Shown: in pieces, positions 1-10,610 of the stretch | Numbering within the stretch: position 1 is the first letter of the stretch | Layout of the letters: the number at the start of each line of letters is the position of its first letter | Assembly (NCBI GenBank): GCA_013153495.1 | Contig: JAADEH010000009.1 | Location: 39,809-103,808 of the forward strand | Length of the DNA stretch: 64,000 nucleotides | From: Aquificota bacterium | Lineage (GTDB): Bacteria; Aquificota; Aquificia; Aquificales; Aquificaceae | Reading direction: 5' to 3' | Notes under the pieces: generated by a model | Seen by the model: only the letters and a program-made list of their open reading frames with translations | Database searches by the model: none | Told to the model about the DNA's origin: nothing | Made by a program: the position numbers and the translations under genes

Positions 1-603
1 AACTATGAAGGGCTTGTCTCTTCTGTCCGAAAGTTTGTGAATGCTTCGTGCTATTACCTCCTTACCTGTGCCGGTTTCTCCTCTCAAGAGGACGTTTATG
101 TCGCTCATAGCAGCACTTTCGACAAGTTCCAGAACCTTTTTGAAGGCTGGACTCCTCGTTTCAAAGGTTATCTCGCTGTCTTTGTCGAAGAGGAAGCTCT
201 TGAGGGTTCTGTTTTCCTCTTCAAGTCTCTTTTCCTTTATGGCTCTCTCTATGCTTACCTCGAGTATGTCGAAGCTGAAGGGTTTCTGTATAAAGTCCGA
301 AGCTCCCGCTCTCATGGCTTCAACGGCGGTATTTATGTCCCCGTATCCGGTTATCACTATAAACTTGGCGTTGGTCTTGGGAGACATCTCCCTCAGGAGG
401 TCGAGTCCGTTCATGTCGCTCAGCCTTATGTCCAAAAGGACTACTTCGTAGTTGCGCTCCGCTATGAACTTTTTGGCTTCTTCACCGCTACCTACGTTGT
501 CAACTCTGAAACCTTTTTCTCTGAGCTTTTTCTCTATAAGCCTGCTCAGGCTCTCGTCGTCCTCGACTATCAGTATTCCTCCCATGGGTGTCAATTTTGA
601 CAC
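1..603 (-). CDS. Sigma-54-dependent response regulator, NtrC family (partial, N-terminal 201 residues)
   Basis: The gene runs off the left edge, so only the N-terminus is present. Residues ~8-125 are a receiver domain: acidic pocket LIVEDDE, phospho-acceptor Asp58 in [12 protein letters not shown], Lys107 in QKPF. A linker follows, then the start of an AAA+ sigma-54 activator domain with Walker [10 protein letters not shown] at ~174-182. Family knowledge: such proteins are phosphorylated by a histidine kinase and activate sigma-54 promoters; the partner kinase and target genes are not visible. I chose a GTG start at 603 because GGGAG lies 7 nt upstream. The in-frame ATG at 585 has no ribosome binding site. 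The C-terminal HTH is outside the window. Confidence 0.9.
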   Translation of the reverse strand, partial: MSKLTPMGGILIVEDDESLSRLIEKKLREKGFRVDNVGSGEEAKKFIAERNYEVVLLDIRLSDMNGLDLLREMSPKTNAKFIVITGYGDINTAVEAMRAGASDFIQKPFSFDILEVSIERAIKEKRLEEENRTLKSFLFDKDSEITFETRSPAFKKVLELVESAAMSDINVLLRGETGTGKEVIARSIHKLSDRRDKPFIV

Positions 604-654
604 AAAATTTCTCCCTGTCAATTAGAACTCCTTTGGTCAGGTAAAATAAGACTT

Positions 655-1248
655 ATGGAAAACTTCATCTTAGATACGAGCGTGTTTACCAATCCGGACG
701 TATATACCACCTTCGGGGAGTCGGACCAGCTGGGAGCTATAGAGAACTTTATACACCTTGCTATACATTCTGGGGCTAACTTTTACATGCCTTCTTCCGT
801 ATATGATGAGATGCTCAAGATGGTTGAACTAAGACACCTTGCTCCCGAGTTTGAGATGGTGGTTCGCATAAGGTCTCCGAGAAAATACTCCATAATGATA
901 CCGAGCGAAGTCCTCTACGAGCTTATAGAGGAGATAAGACAGAGGATAAACAAAGGTCTGAGGATTGCGGAGGAGCACGCAAAGGAGGCAGGAAAGCTTG
1001 CGGAAAACGACGTGGGAAAGGTCATAAACAGGCTCAGGGAAAAGTATAGGGAGGCTCTGAGGCAGGGGATAATAGATAGCAGGGAAGACGTTGATGTGCT
1101 CCTCTTAGCTTACGAGCTTGACGGAACAATCGTTACTGCTGACGAAGGTCTCAGGAAGTGGGCGGACAAGGTGGGCATAAAGTTTATAAACCCTAAGAAC
1201 TTCAGGGGAATTCTGGAGAGTTTAATCAAACACAAGTCCACCGCTTAA
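655..1248 (+). CDS. RNA ligase partner protein, PIN domain
   Basis: A 197-aa protein matching the PIN-fold family found next to archaeal-type ATP-dependent RNA ligases. Visible PIN acidic residues are Asp7 in FILDTSVF, Asp147 in the [12 protein letters not shown] helix and Asp163 in TADEG. The middle (~85-140) is a charged helical insertion. PIN proteins are usually metal-dependent ribonucleases, but the activity of this partner family is not established. The gene converges on the RNA ligase gene and the two overlap by 27 bp at their 3' ends. A TAAAAT hexamer ends 7 nt before the ATG and no Shine-Dalgarno is seen, so the mRNA may be leaderless. Confidence 0.85.
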   Translation: MENFILDTSVFTNPDVYTTFGESDQLGAIENFIHLAIHSGANFYMPSSVYDEMLKMVELRHLAPEFEMVVRIRSPRKYSIMIPSEVLYELIEEIRQRINKGLRIAEEHAKEAGKLAENDVGKVINRLREKYREALRQGIIDSREDVDVLLLAYELDGTIVTADEGLRKWADKVGIKFINPKNFRGILESLIKHKSTA

Positions 1249-2319
1249 AAGGTGTCCCAAGAGTCCGGTCATGTTCAGAAAAACCTTGTCGAAGGTAAGC
1301 ACCCAGTAGCCGTTTTCTTCTTTTAGGTCTCTCTGTATAACTTGAATGTGCTTTGAGGTTCTCTGCATAAGTTCCATAAGGGCAACCGCATTATCCCTGC
1401 TTTTGAACCTACACCGGAAGGTCCTATAAACTTTGTGTTCTTTCTTAAACTGCTCTATGGCTTCGAAGAGACCGTCTATGAAGGCTCTTCCGAGTTCTTC
1501 GTATAGGTGTTCAGTTCTCTCTATACCTTCCTCCTCCATAAAGAGAACGAGCCTTAGAATTCTGTTGGTGTAGTATTCGGGAGGGAGTTGGAGCATGTTC
1601 TTGGCGGTAACTTTAATGTCGCTCAGATTTGCATAGCTGGTTATGTATTTTGCTCTTCTGTTCTCTTCAGAGTCCTCCTTAAACACAACTCCTTCCCTTC
1701 CTTCCTCGTTCAGCTTCAGGAGGAGTTTTTTGAGTTCTCCTACCTGCTCGGAGGTGAATTTACCGAACACCTCTACCGAGGGTAGCTCATACTTTTCCAC
1801 GAGCCTGAGTTTTTCCTCCTGGGGGAGAAAGCCTTCTTCGTTCTTCTTCATTATGTCGAAAACAAAGAACCTTATGTCTTCTTCCACGAAGGGCGGACTT
1901 TCCTCTATGTAGGGGTTTTCCGGACCTGCCACCTCCGCACATAGAACGAGGTCGGGGTTATCCTCGAAAAACTTGAGGTTGATAAATTCGGGGAGCCTGT
2001 CGGTGGTGAAGGGACAGATGTAACCTCCCCTCGAGAGAGCTATAACCCTGTCCCCGAGCTTGAATATGCGGACATTGTATCCGTCCACCTTTTCCTCAAC
2101 CCAGAAGGGTTTTTTAAACTGCTCTTTAAGACCTTTTTCGAGCATAAAGACTCTGCCTATGTGGGGGTATCCCCAGACTACCGTGTCCTGAAATATGGCG
2201 GTTCCCCGTGGAACGTCCTTGTAATCGTCAGAAAAACGCAGGTATTCAAAACCGAGAAAACTCTCCGAGCGAGCCTTCCTGTGCTTTACCGCTTCCCTAA
2301 CAATGCTTACATCAATCAC
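1222..2319 (-). CDS. ATP-dependent RNA ligase (archaeal Rnl3-type)
   Basis: A 365-aa nucleotidyltransferase of the circularising RNA ligase family known from Pyrococcus and Methanothermobacter. Motif I with the adenylylated lysine is EKVDG (Lys77). Motif IV is REGVVFKED, and a motif V-like [13 protein letters not shown] follows. Family knowledge: the lysine is adenylylated by ATP and the enzyme joins or circularises 5'-phosphate RNA. The physiological substrate is not known here. The start is GTG at 2319, overlapping the purQ stop by 8 bp, so it is probably translated from the purS-purQ message. It faces the PIN partner gene tail-to-tail, an arrangement worth noting because partners are usually co-directional. 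Confidence 0.9.
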   Translation of the reverse strand: MIDVSIVREAVKHRKARSESFLGFEYLRFSDDYKDVPRGTAIFQDTVVWGYPHIGRVFMLEKGLKEQFKKPFWVEEKVDGYNVRIFKLGDRVIALSRGGYICPFTTDRLPEFINLKFFEDNPDLVLCAEVAGPENPYIEESPPFVEEDIRFFVFDIMKKNEEGFLPQEEKLRLVEKYELPSVEVFGKFTSEQVGELKKLLLKLNEEGREGVVFKEDSEENRRAKYITSYANLSDIKVTAKNMLQLPPEYYTNRILRLVLFMEEEGIERTEHLYEELGRAFIDGLFEAIEQFKKEHKVYRTFRCRFKSRDNAVALMELMQRTSKHIQVIQRDLKEENGYWVLTFDKVFLNMTGLLGHLLSGGLVFD

Positions 2320-2995
2320 TGATAAGAGAATACCACAGCATAAGTCCGTCGTGGCTTCCGAGTATGTCTTCGGAGGCTCTTTCCGGGTGGGGCATCATCC
2401 CGAATACATTTCCCTCCTTGTTCATAACTCCCGCTATGTTGGAAAGGGAACCGTTGGGGTTTGCGGACTCGGTTGGGTTTCCTTCTGAGTCAACGTATCG
2501 GAACAGGATTTGTCCGTTCTCTTCCATGCTCTCCAACTCTTCTTCGGGAACGAAATACCTTCCGTCGTGGTGGGCTATGGGTATCCTGAGAATGTCTCCT
2601 TTATCGAGCTTTTTGGTAAGGTGGGTAGATGGGTTTTCCACCCTGAGAAATACGTCCTTGCAGACGAACCTCATGTTGAGGTTAGGAAGGAGCGCTCCCG
2701 GTAGGAGGTGAAGCTCGGTAAGTATCTGAAAGCCGTTGCATATTCCCAAGACGAGCTTTCCCCTCTGGGCAAACTCATAGACCGCTTCCGCAAGGGGTGT
2801 TTTGGAAGCCAAGGCACCGGGTCTGAGGTAATCCCCGAAGGAGAAGCCACCGGGAAGGACGACGCAGTCGTATTTTGATAAGTCCCTCTGGTTGTAAAAG
2901 ACGAAGTCCACCTCTCTCTCGAGAACGTCCTTGATGACGTAGTAGGTGTCATAGTCGCAGTTGGAACCGGGGAAAACGCAGACCGCAAATTTCAT
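2312..2995 (-). CDS. purQ: Phosphoribosylformylglycinamidine synthase, glutaminase subunit PurQ
   Basis: A class I glutamine amidotransferase of 227 aa, the usual length. It supplies ammonia for conversion of FGAR to FGAM in purine synthesis, acting with PurS and PurL in the cytoplasm. The nucleophile is Cys86 in LGICNGFQ, and the His203/Glu205 pair is in MMPHPERAS. The N-terminus has the family signature FPGSNCDYD. Its ATG overlaps the purS stop (TGATG), indicating translational coupling. The large subunit purL is not in this window. Confidence 0.96.
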   Translation of the reverse strand: MKFAVCVFPGSNCDYDTYYVIKDVLEREVDFVFYNQRDLSKYDCVVLPGGFSFGDYLRPGALASKTPLAEAVYEFAQRGKLVLGICNGFQILTELHLLPGALLPNLNMRFVCKDVFLRVENPSTHLTKKLDKGDILRIPIAHHDGRYFVPEEELESMEENGQILFRYVDSEGNPTESANPNGSLSNIAGVMNKEGNVFGMMPHPERASEDILGSHDGLMLWYSLISD

Positions 2996-3216
2996 CAGAG
3001 TTCCTCTATCTCGTAATCTTCTATGAGGGGGTTTATTATGAACTTCTCCACCATGGACTTTATATCCGTTCCTTCCTTGACCTCCATCTCTACCAGCTTT
3101 CCCACACGGACATGCTGAACCTCAAAACCGTTGTCCTTGAGCATCTCCTCAACCGCTCTTCCCTGGGGGTCGAGGAGTCCCTCCTTAGGGGTTATCAGAA
3201 CTCTCACCTTCTTCAT
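2995..3216 (-). CDS. purS: Phosphoribosylformylglycinamidine synthase subunit PurS
   Basis: A 73-aa protein with the PurS pattern: an N-terminal strand [19 protein letters not shown], then [11 protein letters not shown], and the C-terminal acidic segment IEDYEIEEL. PurS bridges PurQ and PurL in the three-component FGAM synthase. The start codon lies inside the end of gyrA (32-bp overlap in another frame), and the stop overlaps the purQ start. Purine genes and gyrase therefore appear to share a transcript. Confidence 0.93.
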   Translation of the reverse strand: MKKVRVLITPKEGLLDPQGRAVEEMLKDNGFEVQHVRVGKLVEMEVKEGTDIKSMVEKFIINPLIEDYEIEEL

Positions 3217-6200
3217 CAGCCTTTCCCTCGGATTTTATTACTATCCTCCTGAGTTCGTCCCCTTCTTCAAGATCCCATCTGGGTTTGGCGAGCCTGTCCC
3301 TCTTGGAAAGGGGTATGTCCTCCGCTCTTATCCTGTCGTAGAAGGCTCTTCCCTGAAGGGTGGTTATGAGAAGCTCAAGCTCCTCCTTTATGGGCAGAAG
3401 GTCGAGGAGCCTCTCCCTCGCTGAACCCAAGACGCTTACACCCTTTACTCCCCTGTTCCTTACCGCTATTTCCTGCTGGTAAATCCTCTTAACTTTTCCG
3501 TCCGGAGTTACCACTATGAGGTAGGGCTGGTCCGGTCTTATCACCCTCGTTCCCACCACCTCGTCCCCTTCCTCAACCTTTATCCCCTGAGAGCCTTTAG
3601 TCCCGGGGGTTGCGGCGGGTATTTCCCTGACGCTGAAGCGGGCAACTTTGCCACGTCTCGTGAACATAAGTATGTCGCTCATGTCTATGGACTGAGCTAT
3701 GCCTACCACTTCGTCGTCCTCGGCGAGCTTTATTATCCTCATGCCTTGAGCTTTGTATTCAAACTCCACGAGAGGTATCTTCTTTATCATTCCGTTCTTG
3801 GTAGCTAAGAGGAGTCTGTCCGCAAACCGCTCCCGTATGAAGGCTCCAACTATGTGCTCATCGGACTCTTTGAAGTTCACCTTGCTTCCTTGGAGTGCCT
3901 GAGACCCTGCAATCCAGTAAACCCTTCCCCTGTTTGAGACCAAGAAAAGACCTTCGGTGAAGGGAACGTCCAGTATGTCAACGACCGGGGACTCTCCCTC
4001 GGGCATGTTCTCTACGGGCATAACCTTTCCGTTCTCCAAAACCGCTACTACGAGGGACCCTTCCTCAAGCTCCTCCTCAAGACCTTCTATGAAGGTCCTT
4101 CTGGGGTCTCCGAACTTCTTTACGAGTTCTTCTGTTTCTTCTATAAATATCTTTATCCTCTCCTCTTCGCTACTTATAACCTTGCGGAAGTAATCTATCT
4201 TTTGGGTAAGCTCAGCCTCCTCCTGACGGAGTTTTTCCCTCTCCAAGGAGGTCAGTCTGTGAAGTCTGAGGTCTAAGACAGCCTGTGCCTGTCTCTCGGT
4301 AAGTCCGAAGCGGGTCTGGAGCATGGAACGGGCTTCCTGAACGTCCTTTGACTTCCTTATCCCCTCTATGACCTCGTCAAGGTTGTTGAGGGCTATGAGA
4401 AGTCCTTGAACCACATGGAGTCTGTCTTCCGCTTTCTTTAAAAAGAACTTCGTTCTTCTTAGAATGACCGCAAGGCGGTGTTTTATAAACTCTCTCAGGA
4501 GTTCCTTTATGCCTACGAGTTTAGGCTCTCCGTTTACGAGAACCACGAGGTTTACGGGAAAGCCCTTTTTGAGCTGGGTGTATTTGAAGAGCTTTTTCAG
4601 AACCTTCTCACCCTTTGCTTCCCTTTTTAGCTCTATAACTATCCTTATGCCTTCCTTGTCGGACTCGTCCCTTATGTCCGAGATTTCCTTTATCCTTCCG
4701 CTCCTGACGTTGTCCGCTATCTTCTTTATAAGCTCTGCCTTGTTGACCTGGTAAGGTATTTCGGAGACTACTATCTGCTCCCTTCCCCCCTGAACCTTCT
4801 CCACGTGAGCCTTAGCCTTTACCTGAACTATTCCCCTTCCCGTTTCGTATATCTCCTTCAGGTCCTTGTAGTTTTCTATAACTCCCCCTGTGGGGAAGTC
4901 GGGACCCTTGATAATCTCGAGTATCTCTTCCGTGGTCATGTGGGGGTTTTTTGCCAGCTCCACGAGAGCTTTTCCCACCTCTCTGAGGTTGTGGGGAGGT
5001 ATTGAAGTTGCCAATCCGACCGCTATCCCTGCGGTTCCGTTGCACAGGAGATTGGGAAACTTGGAAGGAAGAACGGTAGGCTCCATAAGGCTTTCGTCAA
5101 AGTTGGGCACGAAGTCCACCGTGTCCTTGTCTATGTCTTCAAGCATCTGAACCGCTATCTTGGAAAGCTTGGCTTCTGTGTTGTGGTTGATTATCCCGTT
5201 GGCTACAAAGGAGTGGCAGTTGCTCTCCACCTTTATGGAGTAAACCGTCTTGTATCCTCCAAAGTCTTTGAAAACTATCTGGTCAAAGAAGTATCTGTTT
5301 TTGAAGAGCCTGTCTATAAGGTCAAGGTCTTCTTTGTCAAGGAATTTCTTAAGTATAGGGTAATATTTTTCTAAGCTCTCATACCTGTCGAGGTTGTGCT
5401 TTATAAACCACTCGTTAAACCTGAAGCGGTATTTCTTGCGAAGATACTCGGACAGGAAGGGTATCTTATCCGTTCTGCTGAGAGCCTTCCCGTAGTCTTT
5501 TAAAAACTCTCCGAGTTTTTCCTGCTTGTGTCCTACAAATCCTATCTCCTCGTAGAAGAGCCTGAGATTGGTTGCCCCGCTTATCTGGAGCCTGTGAATG
5601 TGTCTGTCTCTGTGGAGTCTGCTAACTATTCCGAAGTTGAGGAGCATTATCTGAACCTGTTTTAGAAGCTTTAGGCTCTTGGAGTGGTAGAAGACTAAAC
5701 AGGTCTGCCCAGCCTTGCTAACGGAACCGTCTCCCGTGAAAAGTGCTCTGAGAAATGCCCTTTGAACTCTCTTGGAAGACCTTAGAACCGCAGGGGGAAC
5801 CTCCTTTTCCTCTGCCTTGTGGTAAAAGCCCGTTGCCTTTAGGTCTTCTATGACCTCTCTGTGGTGAATTTGGAACTCGGTTATGGTCTTTGTGCTCCTT
5901 AGCTTCCTCTCGTATTTACAGTATTTGTCCCCGTAAACTTCCTCATAACATTCCTGAAACTCTCTAACGAACTCATCAGAGACGTTGGAAAAACCGAGCC
6001 TCCTGTCGGATATGTATCCCTCGCTCACAAAGGCTCCGAGGAGGAAGGCTTCTTCCTCGCTGATGAGGTCTTCTTTCGGGAAGAAGTTAGAACCCCTTGC
6101 AACTACCACATAATCCCCTTCCCTTATTTCTTCCAAGGTTTTCCACGCAAAAGCGGGCTTTCCTTCCTCATCTTTTGAAAGGGTAAGTAGGGGATGGTTA

Positions 6201-8077
6201 AAGCTACCTTCTATCTCAAGCCCCGTGGCAGTTCTGACCCTTATAGTGGGGTGCTTGCCGGAGTTGAAGAACTTACTTGCCCTGTTTACCTTCCTGTCTA
6301 TGGAAAGAACTTTGAGGTTTATGTCGTGCTCGCTGGAGTCTTTTGAGTTGGGGACTATCTCCTCTATGGGGATTAGACCCTTTTCCGTAAGAACGAGGGA
6401 ACCTTCCGTTATGCAGTATCTCATCTGAGCCGGCGGGTCTCCGTCCACCGAGCCGTAGTTTCCCTGCCCGACTATTAGGGGATACCTCATGGAAAAGTCT
6501 TGAGCCATGCGGACAAGAGCGTCGTAAACAGCCTGATCACCATGAGGGTGGAACTTACCGAGACAGTTGTGAACTACAAAGCCGTTTGCTAAAAACTCGT
6601 GCTCTTCCTCAACCTGTATGTCGTAAGTTTCTTCGGGTGGAAGGTTTTTGACCTCCTTTACCCTAATAAAGAACCAGTTTTTATCGAGGATGTCCCTTAG
6701 AAGGGATGCATACCTTGAGCCTATAAGCTCAGCCTTTTTCAGTATTCCAAGCTCCTCAAGGGAGTTCCTGTATAGGGTAAACTTATCTTTCAGGTCGGAA
6801 GAGTATCTTATCTTTGCACCGGTTCCGTATTTGATACCGCACCTTATCTTCTTACCCTTCACACTCTCATACCACCCCCCTCCAAGATGCTTTTGTGAGA
6901 ATTCTTCCAAGATTAGCCTGCCCAGATAGGGAATTGAGTCTGCCTTCAGACGCTTGGTAATCCTATCTTCCTCCAAGGCATAAGCCTTAACGGGAGGTAT
7001 GGGAGAATTTAGAAGCTTGTAAATGTAATGCCCGGAGACTTCAAGGCTGTAAAGCTCAAAGTTTCTTTTTATCTCCCTTCCGTTAATTTCTCCACCGTTC
7101 TTTACACCTTGAGAGTAAACCTTAGAGGGCACTCCAAGATAAAAGAGTAAGACCTGAAGTTCCTTTATAAGCTCCTGGGAAATCGAGCTTATGTTTATGA
7201 CGTTTCTTTTTCTGTGAAGGCTTCCGTCCGAATCTATTAGCCCTGACAGAAAGGAGAGGACTACATTTTTCCCTGCACGGAAGAGCCAGCTCGGGAGCTT
7301 CTTTGTTCTCGCACTCAGAGAGCTATCAGCCTCCAGTATTTCCATAAAGGTTTTCGTCCACGTGGAGTTTAACCTTATAGTGCCGTCGCTCTGTTTGGAG
7401 TATTTGATAGCCTTTGAGCTGAGCGTTTCTTCTATGCGTTTTAAAATTCTTTTGTCGTTTACAAATATACCGAGCCTGTGATAGCCCCTTTTGTCCCTCT
7501 CTATCCACCCATCTCCCACAAAAAGACCGATAAAGTATGCTAAAGGCTCGTCTATCTCAAGACCCACTATATGTATCCTTTCCCCCTCTTCGGGAAAAAC
7601 AGCCCTGGCAAGGAGAATATCTCCTTCCCTTAACTCCCTTGCCTCCTTCCACTCAAAGGTGCCGTCTTCCTTTAAAACCTTAAACCTCTGTCCCGGTGTG
7701 CATCTTACCGACATGCCCGTATCGGTGATTACCTCCTTCAGAGGTTGGGGTGGCAGGAGGTAGAGTTCTTTAACCTTCTTCAGACCCTTCGATGTGTATA
7801 CGAGTTCACCCCTCTGAATGTCCTCTATGTTCTTTATGCCTTTCGGTGTTGCCACCTTCGTTCCCTTTACGAAGCACTCTCCCACTATCCTCGCACTCTT
7901 TTTAAAGGGCTTTTCGGGAAATAGCCCCATCTCATACATGGAGTAGAGAATTCTCCTCTGGACAGGCTTTAGACCGTCGCGGACGTCGGGGATAGCCCTC
8001 CCGACGATAACGGACATGGCATAGTCTATGTAGGACTGTTTTACTTCTTCTTCTATGGGAACCTCTATTATTTCCAT
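3185..8077 (-). CDS. gyrA: DNA gyrase/topoisomerase IV subunit A precursor with two inteins
   Basis: The precursor has 1630 codons. Removing two inteins (residues 68-504 and 555-966) leaves a type IIA topoisomerase A subunit of about 781 aa. Host motifs are [29 protein letters not shown] and the catalytic tyrosine in AQMRY (Tyr554 of the precursor). The C-terminal half has the beta-pinwheel repeats. No canonical QRRGGKG GyrA box is seen; the nearest blade motifs read TPGTKGSQG and RNRGVKG. The Aquifex aeolicus GyrA is known to lack a proper GyrA box and to behave like topoisomerase IV, so the same may hold here. ATG at 8077 has no Shine-Dalgarno. An extended -10 (TGCTATAAT) ends 9 nt upstream. 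Confidence 0.96.
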   Translation of the reverse strand: MEIIEVPIEEEVKQSYIDYAMSVIVGRAIPDVRDGLKPVQRRILYSMYEMGLFPEKPFKKSARIVGECFVKGTKVATPKGIKNIEDIQRGELVYTSKGLKKVKELYLLPPQPLKEVITDTGMSVRCTPGQRFKVLKEDGTFEWKEARELREGDILLARAVFPEEGERIHIVGLEIDEPLAYFIGLFVGDGWIERDKRGYHRLGIFVNDKRILKRIEETLSSKAIKYSKQSDGTIRLNSTWTKTFMEILEADSSLSARTKKLPSWLFRAGKNVVLSFLSGLIDSDGSLHRKRNVINISSISQELIKELQVLLFYLGVPSKVYSQGVKNGGEINGREIKRNFELYSLEVSGHYIYKLLNSPIPPVKAYALEEDRITKRLKADSIPYLGRLILEEFSQKHLGGGWYESVKGKKIRCGIKYGTGAKIRYSSDLKDKFTLYRNSLEELGILKKAELIGSRYASLLRDILDKNWFFIRVKEVKNLPPEETYDIQVEEEHEFLANGFVVHNCLGKFHPHGDQAVYDALVRMAQDFSMRYPLIVGQGNYGSVDGDPPAQMRYCITEGSLVLTEKGLIPIEEIVPNSKDSSEHDINLKVLSIDRKVNRASKFFNSGKHPTIRVRTATGLEIEGSFNHPLLTLSKDEEGKPAFAWKTLEEIREGDYVVVARGSNFFPKEDLISEEEAFLLGAFVSEGYISDRRLGFSNVSDEFVREFQECYEEVYGDKYCKYERKLRSTKTITEFQIHHREVIEDLKATGFYHKAEEKEVPPAVLRSSKRVQRAFLRALFTGDGSVSKAGQTCLVFYHSKSLKLLKQVQIMLLNFGIVSRLHRDRHIHRLQISGATNLRLFYEEIGFVGHKQEKLGEFLKDYGKALSRTDKIPFLSEYLRKKYRFRFNEWFIKHNLDRYESLEKYYPILKKFLDKEDLDLIDRLFKNRYFFDQIVFKDFGGYKTVYSIKVESNCHSFVANGIINHNTEAKLSKIAVQMLEDIDKDTVDFVPNFDESLMEPTVLPSKFPNLLCNGTAGIAVGLATSIPPHNLREVGKALVELAKNPHMTTEEILEIIKGPDFPTGGVIENYKDLKEIYETGRGIVQVKAKAHVEKVQGGREQIVVSEIPYQVNKAELIKKIADNVRSGRIKEISDIRDESDKEGIRIVIELKREAKGEKVLKKLFKYTQLKKGFPVNLVVLVNGEPKLVGIKELLREFIKHRLAVILRRTKFFLKKAEDRLHVVQGLLIALNNLDEVIEGIRKSKDVQEARSMLQTRFGLTERQAQAVLDLRLHRLTSLEREKLRQEEAELTQKIDYFRKVISSEEERIKIFIEETEELVKKFGDPRRTFIEGLEEELEEGSLVVAVLENGKVMPVENMPEGESPVVDILDVPFTEGLFLVSNRGRVYWIAGSQALQGSKVNFKESDEHIVGAFIRERFADRLLLATKNGMIKKIPLVEFEYKAQGMRIIKLAEDDEVVGIAQSIDMSDILMFTRRGKVARFSVREIPAATPGTKGSQGIKVEEGDEVVGTRVIRPDQPYLIVVTPDGKVKRIYQQEIAVRNRGVKGVSVLGSARERLLDLLPIKEELELLITTLQGRAFYDRIRAEDIPLSKRDRLAKPRWDLEEGDELRRIVIKSEGKADEEGESSDNP
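5180..6415 (-). other. Intein 2 in GyrA, directly after the catalytic tyrosine
   Basis: Residues 555-966 of the precursor (412 aa). It begins at Cys555 ([13 protein letters not shown]) and ends GIINHN before extein Thr967, restoring MRY-TEAKL. This is the same insertion point as the well-known mycobacterial GyrA inteins. A block B-like GSFNHPLLT is at ~624-632. The endonuclease motifs are [11 protein letters not shown] (~678-688) and [11 protein letters not shown] (~776-786). The first has Glu instead of Asp, so endonuclease activity is uncertain. Splicing residues Cys, the His-Asn end and Thr +1 are all present. Confidence 0.93.
6566..7876 (-). other. Intein 1 in GyrA (LAGLIDADG type)
   Basis: Residues 68-504 of the precursor (437 aa). 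It starts with Cys68 ([13 protein letters not shown], block A). A TPGQRF segment is at the block B region. It ends with FVVHN followed by extein Cys505. Two dodecapeptide homing-endonuclease motifs are visible: [11 protein letters not shown] (~181-191) and [11 protein letters not shown] (~277-287). Excision would rejoin SARIVGE to [10 protein letters not shown], with Cys as the +1 residue where most GyrA proteins have Val. Both endonuclease motifs keep their acidic residues, so it may be active. Confidence 0.93.
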
Positions 8078-8086
8078 TGTCGGAAA

Positions 8087-8092
8087 ATTATA
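8087..8092 (-). promoter_or_regulatory. -10 element of gyrA, extended type
   Basis: The minus strand reads TGCTATAAT, a perfect -10 hexamer preceded by the TGn extension. It ends 9 nt before the gyrA ATG, with no Shine-Dalgarno between. A transcript starting ~7 nt downstream would have almost no 5' leader. Confidence 0.5.
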
Positions 8093-8127
8093 GCACAGGT
8101 GTTGCAGGTCTCTCTGACGCTTGTAAG

Positions 8128-8946
8128 TTAAGGACTGGAAGCTTCTTCCCTCACTCTGTTATACACTTTATCCGCAAGGAACTTTATGGAAGCAGGTTTC
8201 GACCCGAAGACCCTTTCCAAACCATCGATGACTTTTCGATACATCTCCCCCGCTTTGTCTTTTGCTTCCTCCTCACCTAACAGCTCAAAGTATCCGTCCC
8301 TGTCGAGTATGTCGTCGGTTATCTGGAACAGCAGTCCGAAGTTCCTTCCGAGTTCCTCCAGACCGCCGATGAGGTCCTCCCTTTTGGACACCACACCCCC
8401 GAGCATAAAGCTCGCCTCAAAAAGAGCGGCAGTTTTTTTCAAGTTTATCCGGTAAAGGTCTGCTGACCTCTTTATGTCGAGCGCTTGCCCCCCCACCATT
8501 CCCTCTATACCCGACTTTACCGATACTATGTGGATAACCCTGATTATCTCCTGCGGAGAGAGAGTTTTAAAAACCTTCGGTCTTGAAAGAACTTCAAAGG
8601 CATAGGTCAGGAGTGCATCCCCCGCAAGTATGGCTATCGCTTCCCCAAACTTCTTGTGGCACGTGGGCATACCCCGCCTGAGGTCGTCGTTGTCCATGGC
8701 AGGCAAGTCGTCGTGTATAAGCGAGTAGTTGTGTATCATCTCCACAGCACAGCCTGCGGTTATCGCATCTTCCTCATCACCCCCCAAGACCTCTGCCACC
8801 GCCACGGTAATGATGGGTCTTATCCTCTTGCCCGGTTGGAAAAGGTAGTAAGCCATAGCGGACGCAAGGTCCTCGGGATAGGTGGGGAGAAACAGCTCCT
8901 TGAGTCTTTTATCTATCCTTTCTCTCCAGAGGGAAATCTTTTCCAT
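8128..8946 (-). CDS. ispA: Polyprenyl diphosphate synthase (farnesyl/geranylgeranyl type)
   Basis: A 272-aa short-chain isoprenyl diphosphate synthase. It condenses isopentenyl diphosphate onto allylic primers. The first aspartate-rich motif is [11 protein letters not shown] (Asp79/80/85) with the two-residue insertion typical of bacterial FPP/GGPP synthases. The second is FQITDDILD (Asp211/212/215). Also present are GKRIRP and the KT pair (~170-172). The product chain length cannot be fixed by eye. It is divergent from murI with a gap of 30 bp. TATAAT ends 6 nt before the ATG, and no Shine-Dalgarno is present. Confidence 0.93.
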   Translation of the reverse strand: MEKISLWRERIDKRLKELFLPTYPEDLASAMAYYLFQPGKRIRPIITVAVAEVLGGDEEDAITAGCAVEMIHNYSLIHDDLPAMDNDDLRRGMPTCHKKFGEAIAILAGDALLTYAFEVLSRPKVFKTLSPQEIIRVIHIVSVKSGIEGMVGGQALDIKRSADLYRINLKKTAALFEASFMLGGVVSKREDLIGGLEELGRNFGLLFQITDDILDRDGYFELLGEEEAKDKAGEMYRKVIDGLERVFGSKPASIKFLADKVYNRVREEASSP

Positions 8947-8976
8947 CTTAAAATTATATGCTCACGGGAGATAGGT

Positions 8977-9744
8977 TTGAAGGTAGGCATATTCGACTCG
9001 GGTGTAGGTGGCTTGACGGTTCTCAGGGCTGTCCGCAACAGGTTTCCCAAAATCGACATAGTGTATCTCGGGGATACCGCAAGAGTCCCCTACGGGAATA
9101 AGTCCCCCCAGACCGTGGTCAGATACAGCCTCGAGTGTGCCAAGTTCCTCCTCGACAAAGGTGTGGAAGCCTTAGTAGTTGCCTGCAACACAGCCAGCTC
9201 CTATGCGGTTCCCGCTCTGAGAGATTACTTCGGAGTTCCCGTTATAGGTGTGGTCGAGCCGGGTGTGGAAGAGGCTCTGCGCCTGACAGAAGGCAAGGTG
9301 GGTGTTATAGGAACCCCCGCCACCATAAGGAGCGGGTCCTATCAGGAAAAACTCAAGGAAGCCGGAGTTGAAGTCTTCTCAAAGGCATGCCCCCTGTTCG
9401 TTCCCCTCGTGGAAGAAGGACTTATAGAGGGAGATATAACCCGCAGAGTGGTGGACATGTATCTTAAAGAGCTAAAGGAAGCTAAAATAGACACTCTGAT
9501 TCTCGGATGCACCCACTACCCGCTCTTGAAAAGGGAGATACAAAATTATCTGAAGGATGTCCGCATAATCGATTCCTCCGATGCGGTTGCCCGTGCCCTG
9601 GAAGGAATTATCGAGAACGAAGGAAATTCCTCGACGGAACTTTTTTTCACCGACAGGTCCCAGAACCTCGACTTCCTTATAGAGCTTATTCTCGGTAAGC
9701 CTCTTAAACCTACTATACTCAGCGAAGGTGTCCCGAAGGTTTAA
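8977..9744 (+). CDS. murI: Glutamate racemase
   Basis: Makes D-glutamate for peptidoglycan. The start is TTG at 8977 with GGGAG 6 nt upstream, giving 255 aa, the length expected for Aquifex-type MurI. The longer open frame to the left is ispA antisense. Catalytic pairs are Asp7-Ser8 (GIFDSGVGG), Cys70 (VVACNTAS), and Cys178 with His180 (ILGCTHYPLL). The 3' end overlaps the SurA-like gene on the other strand by 4 bp. Confidence 0.95.
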   Translation: MKVGIFDSGVGGLTVLRAVRNRFPKIDIVYLGDTARVPYGNKSPQTVVRYSLECAKFLLDKGVEALVVACNTASSYAVPALRDYFGVPVIGVVEPGVEEALRLTEGKVGVIGTPATIRSGSYQEKLKEAGVEVFSKACPLFVPLVEEGLIEGDITRRVVDMYLKELKEAKIDTLILGCTHYPLLKREIQNYLKDVRIIDSSDAVARALEGIIENEGNSSTELFFTDRSQNLDFLIELILGKPLKPTILSEGVPKV

Positions 9745-10610
9745 CCGAGAACTTCCACCAGGCTCATTTTTCTGAGCTTCTCGACGAGCTTCTTCTCCTC
9801 CTCCTTCAACTTCCTTTCTATTATCTCTTTTCTAATCTCCTCCTCGCTCCTTCCGGATATCTCTCGGACAGTCCTTAAAACCTTAGCAAGGTATATGTGT
9901 TCCTCGTCCTCCGCAATAGCAAGCTCCCCATCCCTCACTCTCCAGACTTCCCTGTCGAGGTTTTCCACAAGCTCACCCTTCTTTACACGAAGTCTCTCAG
10001 TCTTGAGACCCAGCTCAAGAGCTATCTTGCCTATGTCCGCCCCGTAGGTGCCCACAAGTTCGAGAAGTTTATCCTTGTCGTTCTTACCAACCACCAGAAG
10101 CTCTATGTCTTTCAGGAACTTAATGTCCCCGCTTCTGAGCCTTTCAAGCTCTATCTCCACCTCCGAGACCTCTATCTCCTTCATCAAATACTCACGGAGT
10201 CCGTAAGTGGAGGCAAGCTCCACCACTATGAAGTTTTTTAGGTCTTCCGGAGTCAGTCCCTCCCTGCTGAGTTCTTCGTAAAGTTCCTTTACGCTCTTCC
10301 CGTTGGACTTTGCTATGTCTTTGATAACCGTGTCTATATACTCTTGAGGAATATCGAGTCCTTGTTCCATCAGAAACTGAGCTATCAGGTGTTTTTCCAC
10401 CAAGATTTTTACGAGCTTGTCCCTGTCCTTTATACCGTAGAACATGCTTGCGACCTTCAGCTCGCTCTCGAGAATAGGCTCTCCGTTGACGTTTGCCACC
10501 ACCCTGTCCAGAAGCTGGGAGTAAGAAGTTCCGAGCACCACAAGCAAGACAACTATAAGTGCTTTAAGTATATTTCCAACCTGTAGCGTTTTAAGGTTTC
10601 CCTGAACCAT
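9741..10610 (-). CDS. SurA N-terminal-domain periplasmic chaperone
   Basis: A 289-aa exported protein. A hydrophobic segment (~17-28) precedes a likely signal cleavage near TSYSQ. The sequence DRVVANVNGEPILESELKVASM matches the SurA N-terminal chaperone module. Helical segments follow, but I see no clear parvulin active-site pattern, so it is probably chaperone-only. Such proteins escort outer-membrane proteins to BamA. The start at 10610 overlaps the upstream PPIase gene by 58 bp. It is supported by AGGAGG 10 nt before the ATG, inside that gene. Confidence 0.8.
   Translation of the reverse strand: MVQGNLKTLQVGNILKALIVVLLVVLGTSYSQLLDRVVANVNGEPILESELKVASMFYGIKDRDKLVKILVEKHLIAQFLMEQGLDIPQEYIDTVIKDIAKSNGKSVKELYEELSREGLTPEDLKNFIVVELASTYGLREYLMKEIEVSEVEIELERLRSGDIKFLKDIELLVVGKNDKDKLLELVGTYGADIGKIALELGLKTERLRVKKGELVENLDREVWRVRDGELAIAEDEEHIYLAKVLRTVREISGRSEEEIRKEIIERKLKEEEKKLVEKLRKMSLVEVLG

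Noticed and set aside
8656..8976. Long N-terminal extension of the murI frame (about 107 extra residues)
   Set aside because: It is the antisense of ispA and has no family similarity. TTG 8977 with GGGAG fits the known MurI length.
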